Below, piece by piece: positions 35,991 through 49,346 of a stretch of DNA of 64,000 nucleotides (positions are counted from its first letter, which is position 1; every line of letters starts with the position of its first letter). The stretch covers positions 23,836,840 through 23,900,839 of the forward strand of contig NC_136003.1 of assembly GCF_048128805.1 (NCBI RefSeq), in the 5' to 3' direction. A program made the position numbers and the translations under genes. Under the pieces are notes generated by a model that was given only the letters and a program-made list of their open reading frames with translations, ran no database searches and was not told the DNA's origin. The DNA comes from Centroberyx gerrardi (taxonomy: Eukaryota; Chordata; Actinopteri; Beryciformes; Berycidae).

Positions 35991-38900
35991 CCAGTCGTGT
36001 CTGTCTGTCTGTTTCCTGCGAGACAAACCTACAGTTCAGATTTTCAGGGCTGCATGTAACCTGTCTGGAGAGGTTTTGTTTACCCACAACACCTTGCATT
36101 CTTCCCTACGGCCTGCTTAGATGTGCACAACAGTGAACCATAAATCAGACACACACAGACACAGAGAAATGGGTACGCACACAACACAAACACACAAATA
36201 TGAATGTCTCTTACAGTATGTAGAATGTAGAACATATGAATGAGGTAGAATATTAAAATGAGGCGTAATGGTCGACGCTAGTTTATGAAAGTTAATGACT
36301 GAAGGCTTCCATGCTTAAAGAAACGGTCTGATTCAATGAGCCGTGTGATGTGTCTTTACTCTTACAGGGTTATGATCTAAGGAACTGCCCTTGCAGTAGA
36401 TCTGATGAAACCAGGTTTAACATACCATGTTCAGAAAAACCAACACTCCAGGCTTACCTAATCAAAGGTTGTAAGCGTGGAAGCTCTATATGGGCCCTGC
36501 CTCGCAAGCCTTGTGACAATAATATATCTCATGTGACTTTAATGTCTCCATACATTTTCATTAGGGAGAGTTTTAACCCACACAGTCCTGGGATGACAGT
36601 AATACACCGTGACAGCGGGCATGAAGCGACCCGGGGATGTCCAGAATCAGAACCAGAGGCCAGAGGCAGCTCTACAAGTCGTGGTTTCCGAAAGGCTGGA
36701 TGACTCATGTTTTGGTTCAGCGTGGTCAGTGACCTTAGGTTCAGCTGGTTGTCTCTCTACATGGGTGCTCCATGGGGGCTCACTCCTTGTGTCTGATGGT
36801 ATTGGTCTTGGTCTGGTGTAGTGCTCAGCATGGCTCTGAATACTGTGCCTGAGGTGGCCGCCTGCTGCGATTTGGACTCCTCCAGATTGTGAGGGAATGG
36901 GGTGAATGGATGTTAAGCTAAGGACAACTTTCTTTTGCTCTGTCTTCATACTCCACCTATGCTTTAGGATGAGATTGTCCATACATATTGCACTTTTTTG
37001 AAGTTCCTTTGTGGGTCTAGCCAACTGTTCATTGCTGTTGAATTTTAGATATGTGGATGCATGCATATGTATGTTTGAATAGAGTTGTTTAAAAATGGTT
37101 CAAAATTCTGATTGTGTTTTGAAACCAAGAAATCAGTGCTAAGCTGAGAACTGGCAAGGAACTAAAGGTACAAACACAATTGCACATTATTTGATGTAGG
37201 CTACTACCTATTATACTGTTTCATACTCCTCCATGAAATCAAATTCCAACTGGTTAAATTAAAATGAAAAGGTTAAAATTTCAGTCATCTTTGTTGTCTC
37301 TTTTGAGCTTTATGTATGTAGCCATGACACCAGTATAAAGGTTTTGCAAAAAAGGATAACAACCAAGTGTGGTGGGCATTGATGGGACGAATGCAGTCTC
37401 CTGGGAAACTATCTGTGTACTTGCATGGGTTTGAATTTGGCAGTGTTACATCTCTGTCCTGTCCAACATCTCTCTGTTCCTGCCTTCACTGAATAATCAT
37501 GAATGTTCACAATGCCAAGAAATCTACTTACGTGTGTAAGCATAAAAAGCATTGCTTTACTGTATTTTTTTAGAAACCTTTAGAAACCTGATAATCTTCA
37601 AGTTGCTAGCGAGCACAGCTTGTAATTCCAAGAGGAATCTAACCACCTGGCACTGAGGATTAGCTCACCTACAATTTAGCAAGAAAGATTTCTATTGCTC
37701 AAGAAAGTTAATGCCTAGCTACTGGTAGTATGGCTATTTGCCTGCTGTGCTCCGATGAGTTGCAGCAGTATGCTTTTTTGGGATCACTCATCCTGCGCAA
37801 TAATTCATCACTTTCTGTATTGCTCTCCTTTGGCTCAAGGTTGCAAAACCAAAGTTCTTTTTACTGAGCCTGCAACCACTGAAACCTGGCTCTGCTTTGA
37901 GTAAAGCTGGTGCTCAGAACAATATGAAATGCATGACCCCTATAGCGTGAACCAAGCCTTCCCCGACCACAACGGCCTGTTTTCTTCACTGAATAGAGCT
38001 GTTAAATGCCTGATGATAGTGATGAAGACAGAGAACTGGAGGAAAGAAGAAACGACTCGACTGCTTTATTGAAATGTGAGATTGCTTAGTTGAGAGAGAG
38101 CAACAGTAGTAATTCAGTGGGAAAAAAGGTTTTGTGTCCCAGCTCTGTCCAAGACAATAGACTGGGAGATGGAGACCAGAGAAAGAGCGCGCAGGGAATG
38201 GATGCGGCAGGCATGACAAAAGGTTTGCGTAATGATGTCGCTCTCAATTACTAACCTCTGTCACCCTGGGGTACCATGGAAGAATTTTCACCCTGAACAA
38301 AGAGAGGGTCCCTTCACCGAACACAACTGGGCCAGAGCATTCAGAGGGGCACAACGCTGAACTGAATGTGGAATTTGGCTGATTTCACTGCTTCACCGCT
38401 GCTGTGCTGCTAATTTTAATTTTTTTTTAAATTTTTGTTGCAGACTGAATTGTGTATTTACTGTACTGCATCGTGCACTCACTAACATAATGCACTTGTG
38501 CTGCACTGTATGTGTGAGAGGGCGTGTATGAGTGTTTGTGACGCTGGAGGTACAAGTGAGGCTTGTCTGTGCCAGAGCCTGCTGCTGCAGAGTGGGCCTG
38601 ACACTAGATTTAAAAGTCTTCATGCCGGGATGCTGAATTAAACATTGCATGCGTGCCACCCTCAATCTGTGCCCGTTCAAACATTCCAAGAGTGTGTAAT
38701 TAGTCACGTGGTGCTGTTCTCTCTTTCAGAGCTGACTCACGCCGCACACACACAAGGCCAACATCGGCATTAACACATGTGGACAAAGTGCCCCACAATG
38801 AGGAAGGACAATCATGACAGCTTGAATCTCACAGCACGTCCCCGTGGCGACCATCACTTCTCGTAATGCACCTCTTGTCAAACTGACACCTTTTCATAGG

Positions 38901-40409
38901 AGTTTTCTCACCGAGTTTGTTGCCACTGCTCTTAGACAATCAAGCCACCTGTCAATCACTGGAATAACGCTCGCGGAGATGACACAGTGTGTGACGGAGC
39001 AAGAACCTAATTCTGTTTCAACCACGTTGTGTATCTGTTGTTATGACATGGGTGAAGGATGCATGGTAGTGCGGATCCATGTCAACCTTCTGATGAAGCA
39101 AGATCAAGATCTGTGCTTCTGGTGCCACAGAGTCAGAAGAGTCAACTAGCCCCCTGTAGACAAGCCATATGGCCTAGGAAGAGTTTCAGGGGTGTATATG
39201 TGCGGCGGCAAGCACCATGCCAGTCCCTCTGCTGATTTCTCATTATCGAGGAATAAATAGAACAAGACAACAAAACAGTGGCCCTGTTGTGTCATACCCA
39301 TTCTGACTTCGGCGTGGGACAGATGGTGCAAACTAAATGGCAAGATTTGAATAGTTGGGAAACTGAACAACACCACAAAGTACAACAAACAGCAACTGTA
39401 ATGAAGAGAGCTCTCCTCTCCACCTCCGCTCTTTTCCAATGTTTTAACGTGAATAATACAGTAATTATGTCCCTTGTCACCTGTGTTCTGCTGCATGTCC
39501 AAGTGTCACTTTCAACAACGATCAGAATGACTGTGTGTCCTCTTTAGTTCTTGCTTTATTGCCTGTGCAAGCAGAGTGTGTGTTTGTGGCAGCGGCGTGG
39601 GAGGCTGCAGGGGAGTCACAGGGAACAGCAGATGCCAGGTCTCTTCCAAGGCGGCTGACGGGCAGGCAAGGCGGACAAGCGCAGGAGGCGAAAGCTGAGG
39701 CAGAAAGGCTACCTGTAAATATAGCACAGCAGCTCAGAAGCTTCGGTTTCCATTAAATAGCCATGTATTTCCCAGCTCCTGGCTTTATTGCACCGTTGCT
39801 TCGGGAGCGAGAGCCCAGGAGGCTCTTCAACATTATTAGCAGCTCACAGTACATAATCCCACAGCAGATTCTCGTCTATCTTCAGACCAGACCGAGACGC
39901 AGAGAGAGAGAGAGGAGGAGTGAAAAGACAGGTGGGGGGGAGGCAGACAGAGAGACAGACAGCTCCAGTCTTTGAGAGTCAAAGCCATCGACAGGAAGAT
40001 GCAGAGAGACGGAAAGTAAGGCAGGCATAGATTGTAAAGCCTCGGTGTTTCTCGTCGTGGTGTCAGCACAGCTCACTGACAGACACCAGATGGTGGCCTG
40101 TCTCCAAAGGTCCCATGTGTTTCAGTAAGTCATCGGGCCTGACACTGTGCCAGCGGCCCCCCTCTCTCATCCCTTTAGATGGGGATGGAGCCACCTCTTT
40201 CAGCCTCCCTGATGTCTCGGCCTGGTTCTACTTCTGATGCCGCTGGACACTCTCAGGTACTGTCTGCTAGGGGCGAATTTGAGAGGGGATGAAAGGAGGT
40301 GATATTCCTCATATTAACACAAAATATGAAATGCATCAATCCTTGTCCAGCTGAAAAATGAGGGAAAACATAGCTTTAACTCCCAACCATCCTCCATCTT
40401 GAGTTTCAG

Positions 40410-40530
40410 AATCAATCAGAATCAGAGGGGCTTTAATTTGTGAAGTACAACGGTTGCACAGGGAATCTGACTTGATTGGTGATGACATGTTACGGCATTT
40501 ACACAATACAGGATTGACACGCTAGGTGCA
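40410..40530 (+). repeat. dispersed repeat fragment of fish type
   Basis: AATCAATCAGAATCAGAGGG, then GGCTTTAATTTGTGAAGTAC and CACAGGGAATCTGACTTG, matches the start of a common teleost interspersed repeat (AATCAGAATC...CTTTAAT...CAAGTAC...GGGAAT). Only this part is present. Confidence 0.5.
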
Positions 40531-43221
40531 GGACAAAACAAATCAAACAAATTCACACTGATACAGTGACAAATTATAAGCAAATCCACATAGTGTTAGT
40601 AGTCATAGTATTTAAGTTAAAGCTGCACTAGGCAGAGAAAAGCATCCCATCCCCACTAACTGTGACCCTGTAGATTTGTAAAAATGAAATTCTGGTGTGA
40701 GGTATTGACACTTCTGCACCCACAAGAAATGACAAATTGAAACTTATGAGTGAAATACAAACTGTCTCCGTCCAGAGAAAACTGGACTCACCAACGTCAG
40801 ATCTTTTGCCTCTCTCGTCCCTTTGGTATCTTTTGGTATAAAGCATCACAGACCGGCCGGGTTTGCTGACGTCACATCACATCATTTCTTGATACTGAAG
40901 CTCAAAGTTTTTGAAACAGTCGACCTCTCGCTGCCATTTGGGGTTTTCAACATGCAAAGATGCCTGGTGCTGTCTTAATGGAGCTAAAACAGCACACTAA
41001 CTCTTCTCTTAGACAGGAGTGCTGAGGCAAAATGTTTGTAGGTTGATGGGATTAAACCAGCAAACATTCCACTACAAGGTAGCCTTCCAGCCCAGCGCAC
41101 CCTCATCCAGTATTTTCTTTTTGGTGTCAGCGTATAAAGAAAATGGGAGAAAGGAAGCGGAGAGAAATACAAAGGCGCTGCATGAACAGGAATTCAAACC
41201 CATGCAGTCACGTGTACATGGTATGTGCTCAAAAATAGATGAACCCACCAGGATGCCGCCCCACAATTAGATACTGTATATGCACATGCGAGTCAGACAC
41301 TGTGTCGTCGACATCTGGTGTCAGAAGGTGAAGATGCAATCTTAATATCCTTCAACGAAATGTCTCATTAACATTCTTAACTCCTGTGGTAGATGTGATG
41401 GCACAGCACCAGCCCATTATCAGATAATCACTAAATCAGGAGTAGCGGGGGACAGGAAGCTTCGGCACAAGTGCGGAGTACGAGATTCCTCATACCGCAA
41501 GCCTTTCTGAGGAATCTGTTGCCATGGTACAAAGCATCTCATCATCCTGAAAGGACCTTCCCGACACTGTGATTAGGCCACCGCTCTGATGGCACAAATA
41601 AACAGTGTCAAGTCAAACCATCCCACTACCCTAATTATTTTTTTCTCCTCCCTCGAGGTTGTCATGTAAAACATGTAATCTTTGTTCTCCTTTGTTCTGC
41701 GATGCCTTGAAAATGAACTGATCTGAATTTGTTAGCGTAGGCAGACACCCGTGGTTACAAGAAATACTGAATGGTCGTGGAAAGAACTGGAGTGTTTTTC
41801 ATTAGCAAACATTTTTGAGAAGAGTGTTTCAATTGATTGCCTATAACTGCAAATGATTACTCACAATCGCAATTCATCAATTGCGATATAAACCTTTTAG
41901 TGTGCTCAAGAAGAATTTATAAAAATGTTCATTGACTTTATACTTGATCCCTTATTGAATATAATAAAAAAACAGCATGAAAACTATATCAACAGAATCT
42001 ATAGCTTTGATAATGACTGTAATTAGCTTTAACTGCCACAGAAAATTTGGGAAAATCAGTGTAGTACACCACTGATTTTGGTCTGGATTTGGTTGTAAGC
42101 ACAATATTTGTTTTATAAATAAGACCAGTCTTCTTTAGGGGAAGTGCAACATGTCTGCTGTATGTACATGTCATTGCCTCATATGTATCTTTACTGCACT
42201 CTCCAATGGAAAAGCCTCCAGCTCCCTGTGCCTGGCTGCTGCTCCGCACCATCACTGTCACCGCTGGCCAGTTAGCGTCTGCCCAGCACCGCTCTCAGCA
42301 ACATCTCACGTCTTCTCTACCCGCCAATATCCTGCCCTCACCGGTCACCCTCCCTGCTCACTTCACACCCACCCACCCCCCTCTCCCCTCCCCCCTCCCC
42401 CCTCCTGCCCTCTCCACTCCCCCTTCCCCTGCCCTCCCCTGCTCTCTCTCTGGCTCTCTCTGCTGGCTGCGCTGACATTTGCCATTTAAATGAGGGAAGA
42501 GGGACAAACCCTTATCCAAACTCTGACCTTTCCTCCCCCCCTCTCTCCCTCTCTGGCGTGTCCACAGCCAATTTCACTGACAGTGGGTATCAGATACTAA
42601 AAATACAATTCAAGATAAAACTTGAGCGCATGTGGCACTGAATGTAATTGACTTGTGCTTTGAATGTATTTTATCTGGGTTTCTCTATCCGATGATCTTT
42701 ACCTGATAAACTGTCTGGAAACTGTAACTAATCGCTTACTTACTGCAGGTAATCGCTGCAGCAGCAGTAAAGGTTAATGAATGCTCACTGAATGCCACGT
42801 CATGGGCAGCTTTGGGGCATTATGTATTCAGCTTATTCAGTGTTTGGCCCACCGATGATCTACTGTACATTTTCTTTCCACAGGAGAGCCACGAGAAAAA
42901 TCCTCTCGAGAGGGTATAAATATCTCATTATTTCCGGACTATATCCAAAAGGCAGGTGCTAAAAGTTAAAACCCACAGTGCTCTTTGGCTGCCATCGTCT
43001 ATTATAATAACAACTTTACTGTCAGAGCAGTTAAACAACATTTATGTTTTTATAATCAGGCAGATTCTGTCATTTCACAACAGATTACCGCTGATTAAAT
43101 GGGCGGAAGGGCTGGAGAGATGGCGAGTGTTTGCCGTGTTAAGGCCTGGGCTACCTGACATGTCAAAGTAAGATCCGCCCAACAATCACCTTGTCAAAGC
43201 TCTGATCTCCCTTTTCCTCCC

Positions 43222-43223
<2 letters not shown>

Positions 43224-43268
<45 letters not shown>
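43224..43268 (+). repeat. (CAG)15 trinucleotide repeat
   Basis: Fifteen uninterrupted CAG units after a pyrimidine-rich lead. It is not inside a recognisable exon. Confidence 0.97.
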
Positions 43269-43269
<1 letters not shown>

Positions 43270-43410
43270 GTGCTGGTGACACATATGGCCAATTATAGGT
43301 GGAAGTGGAGAAGATGATGTGAGCTGAAAGCTTGTTCACACGTGGTGGGTGTCCAGACGGCCAGAGGCTGCATGGTGGAGGGCCGTGGGAGAGAGAAACT
43401 CATCAATAGC

Positions 43411-43895
43411 TCTCCCCTCCTCTCCTGTCCTCTCCTCTTCTCCCCTCTTTTCCTCTCCTCTCCTCTTTTTCCCGTTTCTTCTCCTCTCCTCTCCTCTCCC
43501 CTTCTCCTCTCTTTTCCTCTCCTCTCCCATCCTCTCCTCTCCTTTTTTTCCTCTCCTCTTCTAGTCTTTTCTTCTCCTCTCCTATCTTTTCCTCTCTCTT
43601 TTCCTCTCCTCTCCTCTCCTTTTTTTCCTCTCCTCTTCTATTCCTCCTCGTCTTTTATTCTCCTCTCCTATCTTTTCCTCTCCTCCTTTCCCCTCTTCTC
43701 CTCTCCTCTCTTTTCCTCCTCTCCTCTCCCATCCTCTCCTCTCCTCCTCTCCTCTCCTTTTTTTCCTCTCCTCTTCTAGTCTTTTCTTCTCCTCTCCTAT
43801 CTTTTCCTCTCTCTTTTCCTCTCCTCTCCTCTCCTTTTTTTCCTCTCCTCTTCTATTCCTCCTTGTCTTTTATTCTCCTCTCCTCTCCTCTCCTC
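43411..43895 (+). repeat. polypyrimidine tract with a 215-bp internal duplication
   Basis: Almost pure C/T for about 485 bp, built of TCCTC units. T7 landmarks begin at 43543, 43620, 43758 and 43835, so a 77-bp spacing is repeated in two blocks 215 bp apart. The serine/leucine/proline frames here are artefacts. Confidence 0.92.
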
Positions 43896-45831
43896 ATGTT
43901 CACATTCCTCCATTCATCCCCAGCTCCGAGGCAAATCAAAGACTAGTTTTTCGACGATCAATACCGCCCCTTAACTTCCCTTTATTACTCCACCGCCAGA
44001 ATAAGGGGCAGGAGTAGAGAGGGAGATGCAATATTCACTTCATAAATCATGCAGTAAAAAAATGTCAGGGGGGTAATTGTGGTTTTCTAACACCCTTTAA
44101 AGGGAGGCAGATTTTATTAGTGGGTTAACGTCGCCGGGCGACCCTCATTCCTTCTCATTATGGGCCCATGGAGGCATCATCAAACCTTAAACGTTACATC
44201 GCTTCTCGGCGGACTCTGGCCTCATTTCTCAAATACACACCTCTGCTGAACATGCAAATACACGAACGAAGTGAGTGGCACTAAACACGTACTTAAACAA
44301 GCAATCATTGTTTATTTGTAAAACGTGACAGTATTTGCTCGGTCAAACTCATTCTCTGGGCTTTTTTTATCCTTTAATCGTTGATTTGTTTTGTGTATTT
44401 ATTTCTTTGCTACTAGCTTCCTGAACAAATAAAAAGGGTCCTTTCTAGGCGCAAATAAATAGCACAAATAATTGGAATGATTGCCTCATTAAGGTGCTAC
44501 AGAATACTGTTTTCTAGAAGTCTTTCTCCGCTCCCTCTCTTTTTCTCTCCCTTTCTCTCCTCTCTCCCCCTATGAATTTCAATTGCCCAATAATTTCCCA
44601 CCATATCCCTGACTTACAGCGTTTTTGTCACATCTTTTAGTGATTAAATGGATCGATTTCTGTTCTCTGTGGGTGATTAATCCCACGGGGTTAGAGAGAT
44701 TACAGAGGGAGAGCCACAGAGAAGCCTCCTTAATGGATTCACACAGAGAGCCTTCCATTCATAGGGCTAATGAGATTGGATTACAGGACCGGGCTTCAGA
44801 AAGGGAGAGGAAACTCACAAGAGGAAACTCGTGTCTAAGATGCTCCGAATAAGTTCAGGGGTTTTATGATAAAAGCGAGGCTGCGTTTGAAAGGCGAGCG
44901 TTAGTATTTAGACAGCAGTCACATGCAGAAGACGCTTCGCCTGGCACACTGTCCAAGCGGCCCCTTCTCGCCGTTGACCGAAAAACTCCACAACACCTGC
45001 TCGGCTGGTGGGGGTTCATACCTCGCCACTTATCTCGCGTAACACTCTCGCAGTGAAGTCTCACATATGATGGATCACGGTCATTATTAGTCAGTGGGAC
45101 GGGTGAGCAGTGGAAGGGATCTTCACAGCGAGGCGCCGCAGTCATCTGGGTGTCCCACATACCCCGGTTGTTTTTGGCATGTCTGGAGGTGAGGGGAGGC
45201 TGGAGAAGACTGGGCCGAGGCTGAGGGTTGGGTGGGGGGTTGGCGTGGGTGAGGGGCGGGACTGGAAGGCAGAGGCTCATATCTCTCTTCCTCAGCTGGA
45301 GATGGAGGCGAGAGAGGGGGGGGGAAGGCCGTGACTCGTCTGGTCCAGAGGACTGGAACTCTCCCTCGGCATGGCGATCTGTGTCACGCCCCGCGGCGTC
45401 AAAACCTCCTCCAAACCTCCGTCAGATCTCAGCAGGACACAGCGGCTGTCTAAGCAACCCACCAAACGCTTCGGGGGGGGGGGGTGAGGGGGTGAGGGGT
45501 GAGGAGGGGGTGTAGGAGCTGAAGGGAGGGATGGGAGGGGGGAAAGAAAGAGGAGGAAGGAAAGCGTATAGTGGAGTTTTAAAACACATGTATGACCCAC
45601 AGGGGGGATCAGAGGCCCCAATCACAGCTGGAGGTCATCCGTATTACTGGGAGGGAATGAGAGGCGAAGCCGGCGGAAGGCGGTTACTCCAGGTCACCGC
45701 ACAAGCGATAGCCCCATTTCATCTGGAGTGAATAGTGTAAATGCCTACAGAGTGTAACAGATTACAGAGTGGAAAGCACACTCCCTAATCGTCCTGTGGT
45801 CTCTCACCGGATCTCTGGGTCGGGTGAAACG

Positions 45832-45876
<45 letters not shown>

Positions 45877-46837
45877 CGTACATCTGATATCTGTCCATAT
45901 ATATGATATATATATATATATATATATTTGTACAACATTTCTGACTACGCATTGTGATTGGACGAGAGGCATTCCATGAGTGCTTTAAACCGCAATATAC
46001 AAACTTGTACCTCATAACTCAAACAGTATCACTCCGCCTTGAACTACAAATGGAATAAAGCGAGCAAGGACGTTTATTGTTTAGCAACAGGGAATTCATT
46101 TTTTGCCGGCAGAAGACCAAAATAAAATTATGAAATGAAATACCCAATTTGTATCTTTGCTGAAAGTTTGATACAATTGTAAAAATGTAATAAATGTTAT
46201 ATAGAACAAATAACACACTTAAGGTTGTGCTATATTGTGGTTACTGGCACTGTGGTTGACACACACACACACGCACACACACACACACACGCTTAGTTAT
46301 TTCTATACTGGTAGACTGCTTGACTGATTGTTTTATGTGTGTTTTATATGTGTGTTTGTGTGCATGAGAGAACGTTAGGCAGATCATGGGATGGGGATGA
46401 GTTTATGCAGCGAGAGTTGCGTGCTTGTTGTGTGTTGGTCATAGCAGTGTACACTCAGACGAGTAGTGACAGGTCATGAGAGGGCAATGAAGAAGCAAAC
46501 AGGGCCCTGAGGTGCCGTGTCTCATCGCACGGCGAAGGGCGTCGCTGGCAGGAAACAGCGAACAGCAAGGGAGCAAACAAGCGCCCTGCTGCCCTGAGCA
46601 AGAAGTCACATACTGTCCCCAACCCACCCTGTCTGGTCCAGCCTGGCCATGAGCGCACACACACACACAGACACACGCACACACACACACATGCCCAGCC
46701 TACTGTTCACACTAGCCTAATGTGATACTGAAGGACTATGTGTTTTTTTTTAAGGCTAGGCTGGTTGTGTTTATTGAATGCCCGGTTATAAAGTGACTGT
46801 CCTTATATCGCAGGTGTTTTTTCAATGTCGCTGTCTG

Positions 46838-46969
46838 GGTTCACAGTTTATAGCTGACGTTAGCTGACAAAATGAATAGGCAGAAACCCACTTCAATAAA
46901 ATGATCAGAGATGGATGGATGCATGCAAATGAGAGGAAAATGAGACTGAGAATTGTCTCATTTTTCTGG
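46838..46969 (+). repeat. dispersed repeat, copy B
   Basis: It contains CACTTCAATAAAATGATCAG and aligns with 23971-24104 over its length with scattered changes, in the same orientation. Confidence 0.65.
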
Positions 46970-47975
46970 CTGTCAGATTTGCTCATTAAATCTATTAGCT
47001 AGCTCTCTGTAGTAGATAAAACAACATAAAACATACTCTAAGTGATCCATGCAAACACTGCAGGGGATTACCATTTTGACCAATTGCTAGACTTTTACAG
47101 AATCTGCATTAAATCTGTAAAGAAAAAAGAATAGAACTTTGATTTTCACAAATCACGGCAATTTCACTGCGACAATGAGTTGATTACATCACTTATGGAA
47201 AAAAATATTATTGTAACATGGTGCTGGTGACTCGCAACTTCTGTTAATCTTTTATCGCAAATAAAGAATCAAAAACCGCAAAAACTCGCTGCGCAATTTT
47301 TCAGTAAAAACACAAAAACAGCTGCAAAATACAGCGATTTTGGATATAATCATCAGAAAAAAACTTTGTGAAATCCCTGAGGTTCTGTCTAGTAACCAGT
47401 ACAAAAGAAATCAGCATTTACAGTAGATTTTGTGACTCACATATAAGCCAGTGTGAGCTGTGCTAGTGTGCTAACCCAGGGTGAGTTTTTGGAATCCAGT
47501 CCAAGGTTAGTTTCGTGTCACACACGTCTGACGTCAGAAGTTGCAGCTAAAGGGGCTAATTATGGACCAACACTGGGGGATTTCTGCTTCTGGTGAAAGC
47601 TGCTCAGGTGGAGGGGCAGCCGTGCTGACTCTCAAAAAACTATATGTCTGTCTGCGTGAATCAGATGTGTGTTTTGATGAGAGTATACATATATATGTAT
47701 ATATATATATATATTTATATATATACATATATATAGATGTGTGTGTATTCTGTGTGCGCAAACACCCGAGTGTAAGTAGCCTATATTTTTCGCAGTGCGA
47801 AATGTCTCCAGGTACAGAGGCGAGAGTTTTCCCCTCAGTGCAGAAGCCATTAGTCAGAATGGAGGTGATTTATGGGTTGTCTCCTTGCAGAATTTAAATT
47901 AACTGCCATGCTGTACGGGGGAAGAGGGAGGGGACTGCTTTTTGGTTGCTCCCCTTTGCACTCCACCTCTCTCTC

Positions 47976-48015
<40 letters not shown>

Positions 48016-48867
48016 TCTCTCCCTCTCTTCCTCTGCCTCTCTCTCTCTCCATCTCACGGGAGAAATTTGGATCGCTTTTTGGATCCAGGTGTGTTGTCAG
48101 GTGGTCAGCTTGCTCATAGATCTCGGAAGATTTCACTTGGAAAAAAAAAAATGTTCAGCCAGATGAGACAATTTTTCTTAGTGGAGAGAAATAAGCAGAA
48201 ATCAAAAACCAAGACAGACACACACAAGGTCAAGGTCAGCAGGCGCTGTGCAGAAGGTGCTGTGTCTTATATGGAGCTTCCAGCATACAAAGCATGGCAT
48301 GTGCTGCGAATTAAATGCACCGTCCAGATAAAACACACTGGAACAGTCACACAAGCATTCAGTGTTATACTTTGAGCGCGCTGCAGTAAAAGTCCTTTAA
48401 AGACACAAATACGTAATTACACTTTTTCATGTAAACGCTGTAAATATGCATGTTTTTGCACGCGTGTTTCCAAACGCTAAATAATAAATGTGTGTCCAAT
48501 TGTAGAAGGTAGAGCAGCACTAATCAAGGGTTTCTCATTATATCAAGGCGGGCCCTCCCTGCTCCCAGATCCATACTAATGATTTTCATATTAATGATGT
48601 TTTGTACTGTACACTCCTCCCTGATAGCTAGATGATATATAACTGAGCGGGGAGAGGCGGGGCCCGCGGGCCGACATGGACGCTGATGGGACAGGAACCT
48701 CATCAGAGCTCCTTCCACACTGATCGTGATTCATCAAGATGACTTCATACACATAAATACTTTCATACTTGTTACGCACTAAAGCGTGCGGATGGTCCCC
48801 CGCTGCGAGACGGAGGGTGCTGCGGCGGGCGGGGGTCGGAGGTCGGACGACGGAGGTGCCTGGCAGC

Positions 48868-48916
48868 GGGAGGGGAGAGAGTGGGTGGGCGGGAGGGGAG
48901 AGAGTGGGTGGGCAGG
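48868..48916 (+). repeat. tandem duplication of a 24-bp G-rich unit
   Basis: GGGAGGGGAGAGAGTGGGTG is followed by GGC and immediately repeated, in a CpG-containing patch. A TATATAA at about 48634 lies upstream. No gene is recognisable. Confidence 0.8.
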
Positions 48917-49036
48917 TGGGAATCCACATGGCATTGTACTGTACTATGGGACTGCTTCACTGCCCACACAGTTTTTACATGACATACTGTAGCTGTGAAT
49001 ATGGATTCATGGACATTCATTTTATTACTTACATAC

Positions 49037-49080
<44 letters not shown>

Positions 49081-49083
49081 GAA

Positions 49084-49115
<32 letters not shown>
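49037..49115 (+). repeat. (TAGA)n / GATA microsatellite
   Basis: About 19 TAGA units with one GAAATAGA interruption at 49081. Confidence 0.97.
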
Positions 49116-49279
49116 GGTTAGAGTTATCTCTGTGCCTCTGTCTTTACATTTGCTTCTCTGTTAGTCTGCATGTGCATTTCTCCCCTTTTTGCCAATGAGC
49201 GGATGCTTTATCAGCAGCATTATTATACTCAATTGTTTCAAACCTCCCCACCCCCCACCTACTCTCTCACCCACACACC

Positions 49280-49281
<2 letters not shown>

Positions 49282-49344
<63 letters not shown>
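49282..49344 (+). repeat. (CA)n microsatellite, about 31 units
   Basis: An uninterrupted CA run between two C-rich segments. The His/Thr frames over it are artefacts. Confidence 0.97.

Positions 49345-49346
<2 letters not shown>

Larger units (their letters stand above)
34690..43400. other. gene-free spacer, 34.7-43.4 kb
   Basis: No gene is supported. It includes the G32 run, a possible reverse-transcriptase scrap at 35756-35990 and a dispersed repeat at 40410-40530. A moderately complex block at about 39.5-39.9 kb and a GTATAAATATC at about 42915 are noted without function. Confidence 0.5.

Noticed and set aside
36350-36703. 117-residue frame with several cysteines
   Set aside because: No family signature, no splice support, and a composition like random sequence.
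43336-43779. Open frames of Ser/Leu/Pro or Glu/Arg/Lys over 43.3-43.8 kb
   Set aside because: They arise from the polypyrimidine tract read in either direction.
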